DNA of 51,348 bases from positions 1 through 51,348 of the forward strand of contig JAFRPC010000022.1 in the NCBI GenBank assembly GCA_017429325.1, given 5' to 3'. The DNA is from Oscillospiraceae bacterium (lineage in GTDB: Bacteria; Bacillota; Clostridia; Oscillospirales; Oscillospiraceae). Every line of letters starts with the position of its first letter. The first letter of the stretch is position 1. The position numbers were made by a program, and so were the translations under genes. The notes beneath the pieces were generated by a model. That model saw only the letters and a program-made list of their open reading frames with translations, was not told the DNA's origin and searched no databases. Of this stretch, positions 34,642 through 43,002 are shown piece by piece.

Positions 34642-35478
34642 TCAGGTCTGCCATTTCCAGAGCTTGTCTTCCCGGTAGATCAGGTTTCCGAAACCGCCGT
34701 CCACCCGGTCCAGGGAGTGGGGCTTGCGGGCCTTGGCCGTGAAGCCCTGATAGCCCCGCAGGTCATAGGGGATCCGATCGGTATCCCCTGCCAGGACCTC
34801 GTTGCAGACCTGGATCACCCCGTCGAAGATGTACATGGGCAGCTCGCCGTTTCCGTGGCCCTCTAAGATGCGGTCTGCCCGGTCCTCCAGCAGGTCCTTC
34901 AGCCGGAGCAGATTGTCCCGGTATTCCTCCACCGAAGTGGATTCCCGGCCCAGCAGGAAGCTGGCGCGGCTGACGGCATCCCCGGAAAACAGGATACGGT
35001 GCTCCCGGTCCAGATAGACCAGATGGCCCTGGGTGTGGCCGGGACAGGCGAAGGCCTCTAAGGTGATGCCGCCCAGGTCGAACATGTCCCCCGCCTGCAC
35101 GGGATGGAAGTGGGAGAAGGGCGGCGGTTCCAGCAGGTCCTCAGGTGTCACCAGGGCGGCGTCCCGGGAGATGCGCAGACCCCAGAGCCGGTAGTCCCGG
35201 TCCGTCTGCCGCTCAAAGACCTCCTGCTCCGCCGGGTTCAGCCAGACCTCGCCGAACTCCCCGGCGCCCATAGCGTGGTCCTGGTGGCCGTGGGTCAGCA
35301 GGACCATCAGGGGCAGCTCGTTGACCTTGTCCACCTCGGCCTTCAGATGGCCGAATCCGCAGCCCGTGTCGATCAGGGCGGCCCGCTCCCGGCCCTTCAC
35401 CAGGTACATCCGCTCATGAAAGCGGCCTAAGAATTCCGTAATATGCGGTGTGATTTGTCTGACAGCAAATGTTACCAT
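34642..35478 (-). CDS. MBL-fold metallo-hydrolase
   Basis: The 278-residue protein has the metallo-beta-lactamase metal motif THGHQDH (62-68), followed by PGHTQGHLVYL, FSGDAV and a late EGHGN, which supply the remaining ligands. This is the glyoxalase II-like subgroup that hydrolyses thioesters, phosphoesters or similar bonds. It lies downstream of the beta-eliminating lyase gene, separated by a hairpin. The substrate is not identified. Confidence 0.88.
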   Translation of the reverse strand: MVTFAVRQITPHITEFLGRFHERMYLVKGRERAALIDTGCGFGHLKAEVDKVNELPLMVLLTHGHQDHAMGAGEFGEVWLNPAEQEVFERQTDRDYRLWGLRISRDAALVTPEDLLEPPPFSHFHPVQAGDMFDLGGITLEAFACPGHTQGHLVYLDREHRILFSGDAVSRASFLLGRESTSVEEYRDNLLRLKDLLEDRADRILEGHGNGELPMYIFDGVIQVCNEVLAGDTDRIPYDLRGYQGFTAKARKPHSLDRVDGGFGNLIYREDKLWKWQT

Positions 35479-35496
35479 ACAGCTTTATCCTATGAG

Positions 35497-35524
35497 ACGC
35501 CCCCCGACGTTTGCCGGAGGGCGT
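35497..35524 (+). terminator. Hairpin between lyase and MBL genes
   Basis: ACGCCCCCCG (35497-35506) pairs imperfectly with CGGAGGGCGT (35515-35524). The T-run (GTTTTTT at 35531) lies on the plus-strand side, whereas both flanking genes are on the minus strand. It may partly separate the fermentation operon from the MBL gene. Confidence 0.4.
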
Positions 35525-35535
35525 ATCTTCGTTTT

Positions 35536-37176
35536 TTATTCATTCGGATAGGGTTCCAGGAAGGCGTGGAAGTGGCGCATGGGCAGGTCCTTGCCTGCCA
35601 CGATGCGGACGTTGGGAATGGATTCCCGGTCCTCGTAGAGGGCCTTGACCGCGGCGATGATGTAGTCCATGTGCTCCTGGTTGAACATGCTCCGGTTGAT
35701 GGCGAAGCGGACCACGTTACAGACCTCCTCCTGCTGCTCGGGGGTCTTGAGGTCGTACTCCATGGAGTAGTCGCCCAGCTCCGCGGTGCGGATGCCGTAG
35801 CGGCGGATCAGCTCGATGGAGAAGCCCTGACCGGCGAACTTCAGATGGTCGCGCTTGTTGTCGAAGAACTCGGTCATGTTGATGTAGACGCCGTGGCCGC
35901 CCGCAGGGAGGATGACGCCCTTGACGCCGGCCTTGTAGAAGCCCTGGGCCAGGTATTCGCACTGCTGCACGCGGGCTTCCTGATAGTTGAAGTTGCACTC
36001 CTCATAGAGACCGGCAGCCAGGGCCATAATGTCGCGGCCGGACATGCCGCCGTAGGAGTCGTTGCCGTAGCAGGAGATCTGCTTGACCTTCAGCAGCACG
36101 CCCACGTCGGTCTTGACGGAGCCGTCGGGGTTGAAGTCGGAGAACTTGCGCCAGAAGCGGCCCTTGTCCCGGAAGGCCAGCATACCGCCCATGTTGGCGT
36201 GGCCGTTCTTCTTGGCGGACATGGTGAAGCCGTCGCAGTAGGAGAACATCTCGGTGGCGATCTCCGCAATGGACTTGTCGGCATAGCCCTCCTCGTTGAC
36301 CTTGATGAAGTAGCAGTTCTCCGCCCAGCGGGCCACGTCGAACATGAAGGGGATGTCGTACTTCTCGGCGATCTTGGCTGTCTCCCGGATGGACTTCATG
36401 GAGACGGCCTGGCCGCAGACGGTGTTGTTGGTGATGGTGGTGTAGATCAGCGGGACGTTCTCGGGGCCAACGCTCTCGATGAGCTCCACTAACTTCTTCA
36501 CGTCCATGTCGCCCTTGAAGGGGTTCTTCTCGTACTTGCCGCCCTCGGGGACCTCGTAGAGCAGCTCCTTGTTGTAGAGGTTGCGGGGGATGGAGCCCAT
36601 CTGCTTGATGTTGCCCTCGGTGGTGTCGAAGTGGCCGTTGGAGGGAATGGTGAAGACCTTGCCGGGGTGACGGGCGCCCATGATCTTCTTGACCATCTCA
36701 AAGAGCACGGATTCCGCCGCTCTGCCCTGCTGGATCAGGAAGGTGTTGGGCCGCTCCAGCTGAGCGGCGCCGCCGTTGAAGAAGCCGCCCTCGTACTCGC
36801 AGAGGTAGAGCTCGTTCATCATCTTCTCGATGTCCTTGCAGTCGGTGCGGATGAGGTCGATGGACTTCTTCCAGTTCTTCTCGCCGCCGCGCTCAAAGAT
36901 GTCGCGGAAGGCGTCCAGAAGGACGTAATAGCCCTTGTTCCGGCCATAGGACTCGTCGCCCAGGAACATCGCGGACCACTGCTGGTCGGTCATCGCGGTG
37001 GTGCCGGAGTCGGAGAGCATATCAATGGTCAGCATTCCGGCGGGAAACGCGAATTCATTGTAGTGGGTAGCCTTCAGGGCCCGCTCCCGCTGCTCCACGG
37101 TGACTTCGGGGATGTTGCGGGTCACATAGGTAAAGCTGCGGGGGGTCTTCACAGGAAGGGGGTATTCTATAGACAT
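35536..37176 (-). CDS. Beta-eliminating lyase (tryptophanase / tyrosine phenol-lyase family)
   Basis: The 546-residue PLP enzyme has the family layout, including FPAGMLTIDMLSDSGTTAMTDQQWSAMFLGDESYG, SNGHFDTTEGNIKQMG, and MSAKKNGHANMGG with Lys322/Lys323 (the second corresponds to the PLP lysine of E. coli tryptophanase, by my alignment). It splits tryptophan to indole, pyruvate and ammonia, or tyrosine to phenol. It is about 75 residues longer than usual members (about 460-470), with much of the extra length before the PLP lysine. The residues after the KK differ from both tryptophanase (KKDAMVPMGG) and tyrosine phenol-lyase, so the substrate is uncertain. The ATG at 37176 has GGAGG 8 bases upstream. 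Confidence 0.87.
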   Translation of the reverse strand: MSIEYPLPVKTPRSFTYVTRNIPEVTVEQRERALKATHYNEFAFPAGMLTIDMLSDSGTTAMTDQQWSAMFLGDESYGRNKGYYVLLDAFRDIFERGGEKNWKKSIDLIRTDCKDIEKMMNELYLCEYEGGFFNGGAAQLERPNTFLIQQGRAAESVLFEMVKKIMGARHPGKVFTIPSNGHFDTTEGNIKQMGSIPRNLYNKELLYEVPEGGKYEKNPFKGDMDVKKLVELIESVGPENVPLIYTTITNNTVCGQAVSMKSIRETAKIAEKYDIPFMFDVARWAENCYFIKVNEEGYADKSIAEIATEMFSYCDGFTMSAKKNGHANMGGMLAFRDKGRFWRKFSDFNPDGSVKTDVGVLLKVKQISCYGNDSYGGMSGRDIMALAAGLYEECNFNYQEARVQQCEYLAQGFYKAGVKGVILPAGGHGVYINMTEFFDNKRDHLKFAGQGFSIELIRRYGIRTAELGDYSMEYDLKTPEQQEEVCNVVRFAINRSMFNQEHMDYIIAAVKALYEDRESIPNVRIVAGKDLPMRHFHAFLEPYPNE

Positions 37177-37192
37177 GTCTGGTTCCTCCATG

Positions 37193-37300
37193 AGGTAATA
37201 AGTAATAAGTAAGAAGTAAGAAGTGGCAGGTAAGAAGTAAGAAGTAATCGTTGATAGGCAGCAATTCTTACTTCTTACTTTTTCCTTCTTACTTATCCAG
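37193..37300. repeat. AAGTAAG heptamer repeat with inverted arm
   Basis: AAGTAAG-like heptamers fill 37198-37248, and a reverse-complement block (TTCTTACTTCTTAC) follows at 37264-37296, so the region can form a long hairpin just after the aminotransferase stop. Related blocks occur at 45157-45175 and 51058-51090. Confidence 0.75.
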
Positions 37301-38488
37301 CGGCTTCAGGCCGTAGGACTCGGCCAGCTTCTTAAAGGCAGGCAGGGAGCGCTGGATCATCGCGGGGCTGACGCAGGTGCTGAACCGGGAGAAGCCGGGG
37401 CAGCCGAAGCCGTCGCAGGGGACGGTCAGGATGTTCAGCGCTTTGGCCCGGTCAGAGAAGCCCTCGGAGTTGCCGTCGGGGGCCTCCACCATCATGTAGA
37501 AAGCGCCCTGGGGCTTGACACAGCGGAAGCCCAGCTTGGTAAGCTCCGTATACAGAGTGATCCGGTTGTGGTCGTAGGTCTCCAGGTCGGGGCGCAGCTC
37601 CGTGCAGCGGGCCACAAGGCGCTGCCACAGGGAGGGGGCGCAGACGTGGCCGATGGCCCGGGCCGCACCGGCAATGGCAGCATAGAGGTTCTTGCTGTCG
37701 GCACAGCAGTCGGGCACGCAGACGTAGCCGATACGCTCACCGGGCATGGACAGGATCTTGGAGTAGGAGTAGCAGATGACGGTGTTGGGATAGATGGTGG
37801 GGATGTAGGGGGCGTCCAGCCCGTCATAGGTCAGCTCCCGGTAGGGCTCGTCGGACAGGACGTAGATGGGATGGCCGATCTCCTCGCCCTTGCGGGTCAG
37901 CAGCTCGCCGAGCTTTTGCAGGGTCTCCACGGAATAGATCACGCCGGAGGGGTTGTTGGGCGAGTTGACGATGACGGCCTGAGTGTTCTGGTTGATGCGC
38001 TTCTCCAGCTCGTCAAACCGGATCTGGAAGTTCACGGTGTCGGGCGGGACTACCACGCACTTGGCGCCGGTGGAGGCGCAGTAGGCGGGGTACTCGGAGA
38101 AATAGGGAGCGATCAGGATAAACTCCGCATCCTCCACAGCCAGGGCCTGCATACAGGAGGTCATGGCGGGGGCGGCGCCGCAGGTGAAGAAGATGTTCTC
38201 GGGGCGGATCTGGTCCTTGGCCCGCTTGGTCAGGTCGGCGGCAATGGCTTCCCGGGCCTCAGCGCAGCCGCCGGCGGGCGTGTACCCGTGCAGGGCAATG
38301 GGGTCCATTTCCAGCAGCTCGCGGACCGTATCGGCCACCTTTTTCGGCGCGGGGACGGAGGGGTTTCCGATGGAGAAGTCGAAGACGTTTTCCTTGCCGA
38401 CAATGGCGGCCTGCTCCATGCCGTACTCAAACAGTACGCGGATCTTGCTCTTGGCAACACCCATCTTGCGGTATTTTTCTACTACCAT
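37289..38488 (-). CDS. PLP-dependent aminotransferase (class I/II)
   Basis: The 399-residue fold-type I enzyme has FDFSIGNPSVPAP, a substrate segment GYTPAGGCAEAREAIA, VNSPNNPSGVIYS, DEPYRELTYDG and the PLP lysine region YSYSKILSMPGERIGY. It converts an amino acid and 2-oxoacid pair. In front of iorAB products in the same operon, the natural role would be making aryl or branched 2-oxoacids for oxidation. AAGGAAGGAA precedes the ATG. The stop of the butyrate kinase gene lies 3 bases upstream. Confidence 0.9.
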   Translation of the reverse strand: MVVEKYRKMGVAKSKIRVLFEYGMEQAAIVGKENVFDFSIGNPSVPAPKKVADTVRELLEMDPIALHGYTPAGGCAEAREAIAADLTKRAKDQIRPENIFFTCGAAPAMTSCMQALAVEDAEFILIAPYFSEYPAYCASTGAKCVVVPPDTVNFQIRFDELEKRINQNTQAVIVNSPNNPSGVIYSVETLQKLGELLTRKGEEIGHPIYVLSDEPYRELTYDGLDAPYIPTIYPNTVICYSYSKILSMPGERIGYVCVPDCCADSKNLYAAIAGAARAIGHVCAPSLWQRLVARCTELRPDLETYDHNRITLYTELTKLGFRCVKPQGAFYMMVEAPDGNSEGFSDRAKALNILTVPCDGFGCPGFSRFSTCVSPAMIQRSLPAFKKLAESYGLKPLDK

Positions 38489-38491
38489 TCG

Positions 38492-39577
38492 TTATTCCTT
38501 CCTTTCCGGTAAATGATAGACGTTCGGTTTTTCCTGGCCGGTGAGAATGCGCAGACCGCCCTGGGCCAGCGCCTCCATTTCGTTTTCGCCGGGGATGACC
38601 ACCACGGGAGCCAGGAAGCCCACGTAGTCCCGGATGCGCTCGGTCAGCAGCTTGGAGTAGGCCAGGCCGCCGGTGAGGATGATAGCGTCGCACTTGCCCT
38701 TCAGGGCGACGGACAGAAGGCCAATGGTTTTGGCAATTTGATAGGCCTGGGCCTGATAGATCTGGTCCGCCTTCTCGTCGCCGTTTTGGATCATCTTCTC
38801 GATTTCCCGGGCGTCGCTGGTGCCCAGGTAGGCGTACATGCCGCCCTTGCCGCGGATCTTCCTGTCCATCTCTGCCTTGGTGTACTTGCCGGAGTAGCAG
38901 AGCTTCACCAAGGCCAGGGACGGGAAGCAGCCCGCCCGCTCCGGGGAGAACTGCCCGTCGTCGTCCCCCACGGAGTCGATCATGACGCCGTGCGCATGGA
39001 CGCTGGCGGAGGTGCCGCCGCCCAGGTGGAAGACGATGAGATTCAGGTCCTCGTACTTTTTGCCGATGGACGCTGCGTAGCGGATGGCCTGGGCGTGACT
39101 GTTCAGCACGTGGCTGAAGGAGGCCCGCCGGATCTCCGGCATACCGGTGATTTGGGCCACGGGGCTGAGCTCGCCGGAGGTCACGGCGTCGTAGATGTAG
39201 GCCGGGATGCCATACTCGTCGGCAATGGCCTTCGCCAACAGGCCGCCTAAGTTGGAGGCGTGGGGCTGGCTGTATTCGTGGTTCACCAGGGCCTCGCAGA
39301 GCTCGTCGTTGACGGCGTAGCCGCCCATTTTGAGCCCGAAGACCAGACCGCCGCGGCCCATCACGCAGGAAAGCTCCTCCCCCCTGACGTTGTTTTGCGC
39401 CAGGAATTCCTTGATGAGGCCGAGCCGGTAGGGCACCTGGTCGCCAATCTTCTCAAATTGGAGAAGCTGCTCGGGCTTATGCTCGATGGAGGATTGCAGA
39501 AGCTTTTTGTCCCCGTCATAGACCGCCAGCTTCGTGCTGGTGGAGCCGGGATTGATGATGAGCTGTAAGTAAGACAT
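38492..39577 (-). CDS. buk: Butyrate kinase
   Basis: The 361-residue ASKHA-family kinase has the acetate/butyrate kinase start INPGSTSTKLAVYD, HASNLGGLLA, FHLGGGTSASVHAHGVMIDS and a terminal ILTGGLAYSKLL. It makes acid plus ATP from acyl phosphate. It stands directly after ptb in the operon. With iorAB upstream, the acyl group may be an aryl or branched acid rather than only butyrate. Confidence 0.95.
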   Translation of the reverse strand: MSYLQLIINPGSTSTKLAVYDGDKKLLQSSIEHKPEQLLQFEKIGDQVPYRLGLIKEFLAQNNVRGEELSCVMGRGGLVFGLKMGGYAVNDELCEALVNHEYSQPHASNLGGLLAKAIADEYGIPAYIYDAVTSGELSPVAQITGMPEIRRASFSHVLNSHAQAIRYAASIGKKYEDLNLIVFHLGGGTSASVHAHGVMIDSVGDDDGQFSPERAGCFPSLALVKLCYSGKYTKAEMDRKIRGKGGMYAYLGTSDAREIEKMIQNGDEKADQIYQAQAYQIAKTIGLLSVALKGKCDAIILTGGLAYSKLLTERIRDYVGFLAPVVVIPGENEMEALAQGGLRILTGQEKPNVYHLPERKE

Positions 39578-39592
39578 GTTCCCTCCCGTGCC

Positions 39593-40492
39593 TTACCGGC
39601 AAATCGCCGCGCAGGCCATCAGGGAGTAGTATTTCTCCTCAAAGCTGGCGCTGCGGGAGTTCAGGGCGATGGGGCACTTGGCGCCAGTGACGACGCCCAC
39701 CATCCGGGCCCCGGCGTAGAGCAGCAGGCCCTTGACAAAGATGTTGCCCACGGCCATATAGGGCACCAGCAGGATGTCGGTGTTGCCGCTGACGGGGCTG
39801 TCGTATTTCTTGATCTCGCAGGAGGCCTTGTCCATTGCCAGGTCCAGGGAGATGGGGCCCTCCACGTAGCAGTCCCCGAAGTCCCCCGCGGCGGCGGCCT
39901 CTTTCAGAGCGGCCGCGTCCACGGTCTCGATAATCTTGGGGCTGACGGTCTCGGCGGCGCAGACAGCGGCCACCAGAGGCCGCTCGTAGCCCATCGCTCG
40001 GAAGGCCTCCACGGCGTTGCGGAGGATGCCCTTCTTCTGCTCCAGGTCGGGATGGGGCACCATGCCGCCGTCGGCCACGCCCAGCAGCTTGTGGTAGCCG
40101 GGGATCTCGATAAAGGCGGTGTGGGAGATGATGCCGCCGGTGCCGATGCCGGTCTGCTTGTTGACCACGGCCTTGAGGATGGTGGAGGTCTGCATATAGC
40201 CCTTCTGGAGGAAGTCGGCCTTGTCCTCGCGGATCAGCTCCACGGCGATGCGGGCGGCCTCCTCGTCGGTCTCGGCGTCCACAATGGCCGCGGGGTCTAT
40301 CTCATGCCCCAACTCCCGACCGATGCGGAGGATCTCTTCCCGGTGTCCCACTAAGATGTATTTGAGAATGCCCTCGGAGGCCGCGTGAAGCACGGCCTCT
40401 AAGGTGTGCGCGTCATGGGCGCAGGCCACGGCGACGGTTTTGGGTTCCCCCGCGCCGACCAGCTCCCGCAGCGCCTTGAAATCTTTCAGCAT
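39593..40492 (-). CDS. ptb: Phosphate butyryltransferase
   Basis: The 299-residue enzyme has the phosphotransacylase features ISHTAFIEIPGYHKLLGVADGGMVPHPDLEQK and a C-terminal SGNTDILLVPYMAVGNIFVKGL...GAKCPIALNSRSAS. It exchanges CoA for phosphate on acyl-CoA. Placed 15 bases upstream of buk and 11 bases after iorB, it links the 2-oxoacid oxidoreductase to ATP formation. Confidence 0.95.
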   Translation of the reverse strand: MLKDFKALRELVGAGEPKTVAVACAHDAHTLEAVLHAASEGILKYILVGHREEILRIGRELGHEIDPAAIVDAETDEEAARIAVELIREDKADFLQKGYMQTSTILKAVVNKQTGIGTGGIISHTAFIEIPGYHKLLGVADGGMVPHPDLEQKKGILRNAVEAFRAMGYERPLVAAVCAAETVSPKIIETVDAAALKEAAAAGDFGDCYVEGPISLDLAMDKASCEIKKYDSPVSGNTDILLVPYMAVGNIFVKGLLLYAGARMVGVVTGAKCPIALNSRSASFEEKYYSLMACAAICR

Positions 40493-40503
40493 AGCCGCTC
40501 CTC

Positions 40504-41088
40504 TCAGGCCTTTACGGCGTCGTGACCGGCGCGGTAGGCGTTCAGGTTCAGCTCCTTGAATCTGGGAGGAACGGTCTCAGCGATGACCTGCTCCCAGTCC
40601 ACCACATCGTCCATGCCAAGGGCCTTGACCATGGAGCCGAAGAGGACGATGTTCATGCACTTGGCGGAGCCTAAGCTCTCGGCGATCTCACCGGCCTTGA
40701 GCACGTGGCAGGTGAAGTGCTGCTCCATCGCTTCCAGACAGCCCTCGGGATACTGGGCCAGACCGGCCGCGATGCTGGAGGAGGCCATTTCATAGTCGTT
40801 GATGACGGCAATGCCGTCGGGCTTCAGATATTCGGCGTAGCGAACGGCCTCCATCTTCTCGAAGGCCACGATGATGTCCGCGGCGCCCTTGCCGATGACG
40901 GGAGAGTTGACCTTCTCGCCCCAGTGGACCTGGGTGGAGACGGAGCCGCCGCGCTGGCTCATGCCGTGGACCTCGGACATTTTCACGTCAAAACCGGCCT
41001 TCATCAGACCATTGACCAGGACCTTTGCTGTGAGGATGGCGCCCTGACCGCCGACGCCTACCAAAAGAGCACTTTTCGTTTTCGTCAT
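40504..41088 (-). CDS. iorB: Indolepyruvate:ferredoxin oxidoreductase, beta (gamma-type) subunit
   Basis: The 194-residue protein begins with LLVGVGGQGAILTAKVL and SEVHGMSQRGGSV, the signature of the catalytic gamma domain of 2-oxoacid:ferredoxin oxidoreductases (IorB). It forms the complex with IorA, encoded 3 bases upstream. The complex oxidises arylpyruvates to aryl-acetyl-CoA with reduced ferredoxin. Confidence 0.95.
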   Translation of the reverse strand: MTKTKSALLVGVGGQGAILTAKVLVNGLMKAGFDVKMSEVHGMSQRGGSVSTQVHWGEKVNSPVIGKGAADIIVAFEKMEAVRYAEYLKPDGIAVINDYEMASSSIAAGLAQYPEGCLEAMEQHFTCHVLKAGEIAESLGSAKCMNIVLFGSMVKALGMDDVVDWEQVIAETVPPRFKELNLNAYRAGHDAVKA

Positions 41089-41091
41089 GGC

Positions 41092-42852
41092 TTACTTCTC
41101 CTCTCTCGAAATGGCCTTCATCGGGCAGACCTGGGCGCAGACGGTGCAGCCTACGCACTGGTTGCGGTCGATCTTGGCCTTCTTGTTTTCCACCAGGACG
41201 GCGGGGCAGCCCACGCCCAGGCAGCGCTTGCAGCCGATGCACTTGTCCGTATCCACCACGCACTTGCCGATGTCGTGCTTGATGCGCTTGATGAGCAGGC
41301 AGGGACGGCGGGCGATGATGGCGGCGGGGACCTCGGAGGCCAGAGCGTCCTGAACGGCCTGCTCCATGGCCTTCAGATCCTGCGGGTCCACGATGATGAC
41401 CTTCTTGTAGCCGTAGGCCGTGAGGATGTCCTCGATTTTCAGCGCCTCGGCGATCTCCCCCTGGAGGTTGAAGCCGGTGCCGGGGTTGTCCTGGTGGCCG
41501 GTCATGCCGGTGATGGAGTTGTCCAGCACCACGGGGATCAGATTGCCCTTGTTGTAGATGATCTCGGCGGCGCCGGTCATGCCGCTGTGGAAGAAGGTGG
41601 AGTCGCCTAAGACGCCAAAGACCTTCTTGTCGGTGACGCCAGCGGCCTCAAAGGCTTTCGCCATACCCATTGCCACGGAGAAGCCGCCGCCCATGCAGAC
41701 TACGCTGTCCAGGGCGTTCAGGGGGGCGGAGCCGCCTAAGGTGTAGCAGCCGATGTCGCCCGCAATCACGAAGTCCTTGTGCTTGGACATGGTGTAGAAG
41801 AAGCCTCTGTGGGGACAGCCGGGGCAGAGGGCGGGGGGCCGGGAAACGGCCTGCACGCCCACGTCGGTAACGGGGGCAGCCTCGCCGAAGACGCGCTCCT
41901 TGACGATTTGGGGATTGAGCTCATACATGTTGCCGATGAGCTCCTTGCCCACGCAGGGGATCCCGGCGGCCTTGATCTGGTCCTCCATGAAGCCGTCCAG
42001 CTCCTCCACGACGTAGAGCTTCTCCACCTTGGAAGCGAAGTCCCGGATCAGCTCCATGGGCATGGGGTTGGTCAGGCCAAGCTTCAGGAAGGAGCTGCCC
42101 TCGGGGAAGGCGTCCTTGGCATAGTAGTAGGCAATGGAGGCGGTGACAACGCCGATCTTGCCGTCGCCCAGCTCCACCTTGTTCAGGGGGCTCTTGGAGC
42201 CGTACTCCTCTAACTTTTTGAGGTTCTCCTCCAGCTTGGGGTGGTTGCGGTAGGCATTGGCAGGGGCGGAGATGTACTTGCGGGTGTTGCGCTGATAGGC
42301 CGGGACCTCCCGCTCCTCGCGCTCGCCGAAGGCGACGAGGCTCTTGGAGTGGGCCACGCGGGTGGTGGTCCGGAAGAGGACGGGCATATCGAACTGCTCA
42401 GAGATCTCATAGGCAGCCTTCAGGAAGTCCAGGCACTCCTGGGAATCGGAGGGCTCCACCATAGCGATCTTGGCGGACTTGGCGTAGTAGCGGTTGTCCT
42501 GCTCGTTCTGGGAGGAGTGCATACTGGGGTCGTCGGCGGAGACGATGACGAAGCCGCCGCTGACGCCGTTGTAGGCCGCGGTGAAAATGGGGTCCGCGGC
42601 GACGTTGACGCCCACGTGCTTCATGGCGCAGAGGCTGCGCACGCCCGCGATGCTGGCGCCGTAGGCGACCTCCGTCGCCACCTTTTCATTGGGCGCCCAC
42701 TCGCAGTAGAGGGAATCCTTGTATTTGGGCAGGTTCTCGAAGATCTCCGTGCTGGGGGTGCCGGGGTAGGCCGAGCATACCTTGACGCCGGCCTCGTAGG
42801 CTCCTCTGGCAATGGCTTCATTGCCGGAAAGCAGTTGTCGAGCCAATATCAT
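41092..42852 (-). CDS. iorA: Indolepyruvate:ferredoxin oxidoreductase, alpha subunit
   Basis: The 586-residue subunit has the N-terminal pyrimidine-binding part (SAYPGTPSTEIFENLP, CEWAPNEKVATEVAYGAS), the TPP-binding part (PALCPGCPHRGFF, GDIGCYTLGG, GDSTFFHSGMTG) and a C-terminal pair of 4Fe-4S clusters (DKCIGCKRCLGVGCP and NQCVGCTVCAQVCP, about 530-580). This is the complete IorA layout. It oxidises aryl 2-oxoacids derived from Trp, Phe or Tyr. The ATG at 42852 follows AAAGGTGG; the GTG at 42858 lies within that site. It is first in the operon, with a good promoter just upstream. Confidence 0.95.
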   Translation of the reverse strand: MILARQLLSGNEAIARGAYEAGVKVCSAYPGTPSTEIFENLPKYKDSLYCEWAPNEKVATEVAYGASIAGVRSLCAMKHVGVNVAADPIFTAAYNGVSGGFVIVSADDPSMHSSQNEQDNRYYAKSAKIAMVEPSDSQECLDFLKAAYEISEQFDMPVLFRTTTRVAHSKSLVAFGEREEREVPAYQRNTRKYISAPANAYRNHPKLEENLKKLEEYGSKSPLNKVELGDGKIGVVTASIAYYYAKDAFPEGSSFLKLGLTNPMPMELIRDFASKVEKLYVVEELDGFMEDQIKAAGIPCVGKELIGNMYELNPQIVKERVFGEAAPVTDVGVQAVSRPPALCPGCPHRGFFYTMSKHKDFVIAGDIGCYTLGGSAPLNALDSVVCMGGGFSVAMGMAKAFEAAGVTDKKVFGVLGDSTFFHSGMTGAAEIIYNKGNLIPVVLDNSITGMTGHQDNPGTGFNLQGEIAEALKIEDILTAYGYKKVIIVDPQDLKAMEQAVQDALASEVPAAIIARRPCLLIKRIKHDIGKCVVDTDKCIGCKRCLGVGCPAVLVENKKAKIDRNQCVGCTVCAQVCPMKAISREEK

Positions 42853-42900
42853 GACCACCTTTCAGAAATAATTCCGGTTTTGTCTATACCAAACAAAATT

Positions 42901-42929
42901 ATTATAAAATAATACTTGCAAACTGTAAA
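42901..42929 (-). promoter_or_regulatory. Promoter of the iorA operon
   Basis: On the minus strand TTTACA (42929-42924) and TATAAT (42906-42901) are separated by 17 bases, about 49 bases before the iorA start. Confidence 0.7.
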
Positions 42930-42944
42930 GAATAAACTTATAAT
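42915..42944 (+). promoter_or_regulatory. Promoter of lysR, overlapping the iorA promoter
   Basis: TTGCAA (42915-42920), 18-base spacer, TATAAT (42939-42944). It shares most of its bases with the opposing iorA promoter, so the two may be mutually exclusive. A TAATACT/AGTATTA inverted pair (42910-42916 and 42948-42954) surrounds the region and could be a LysR-type regulator site. Confidence 0.6.
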
Positions 42945-43002
42945 AACAGTATTAGATTTACTTATTTTTATAGCCCGAATCTGAACACCAGAGGTTTTGC
43001 TT

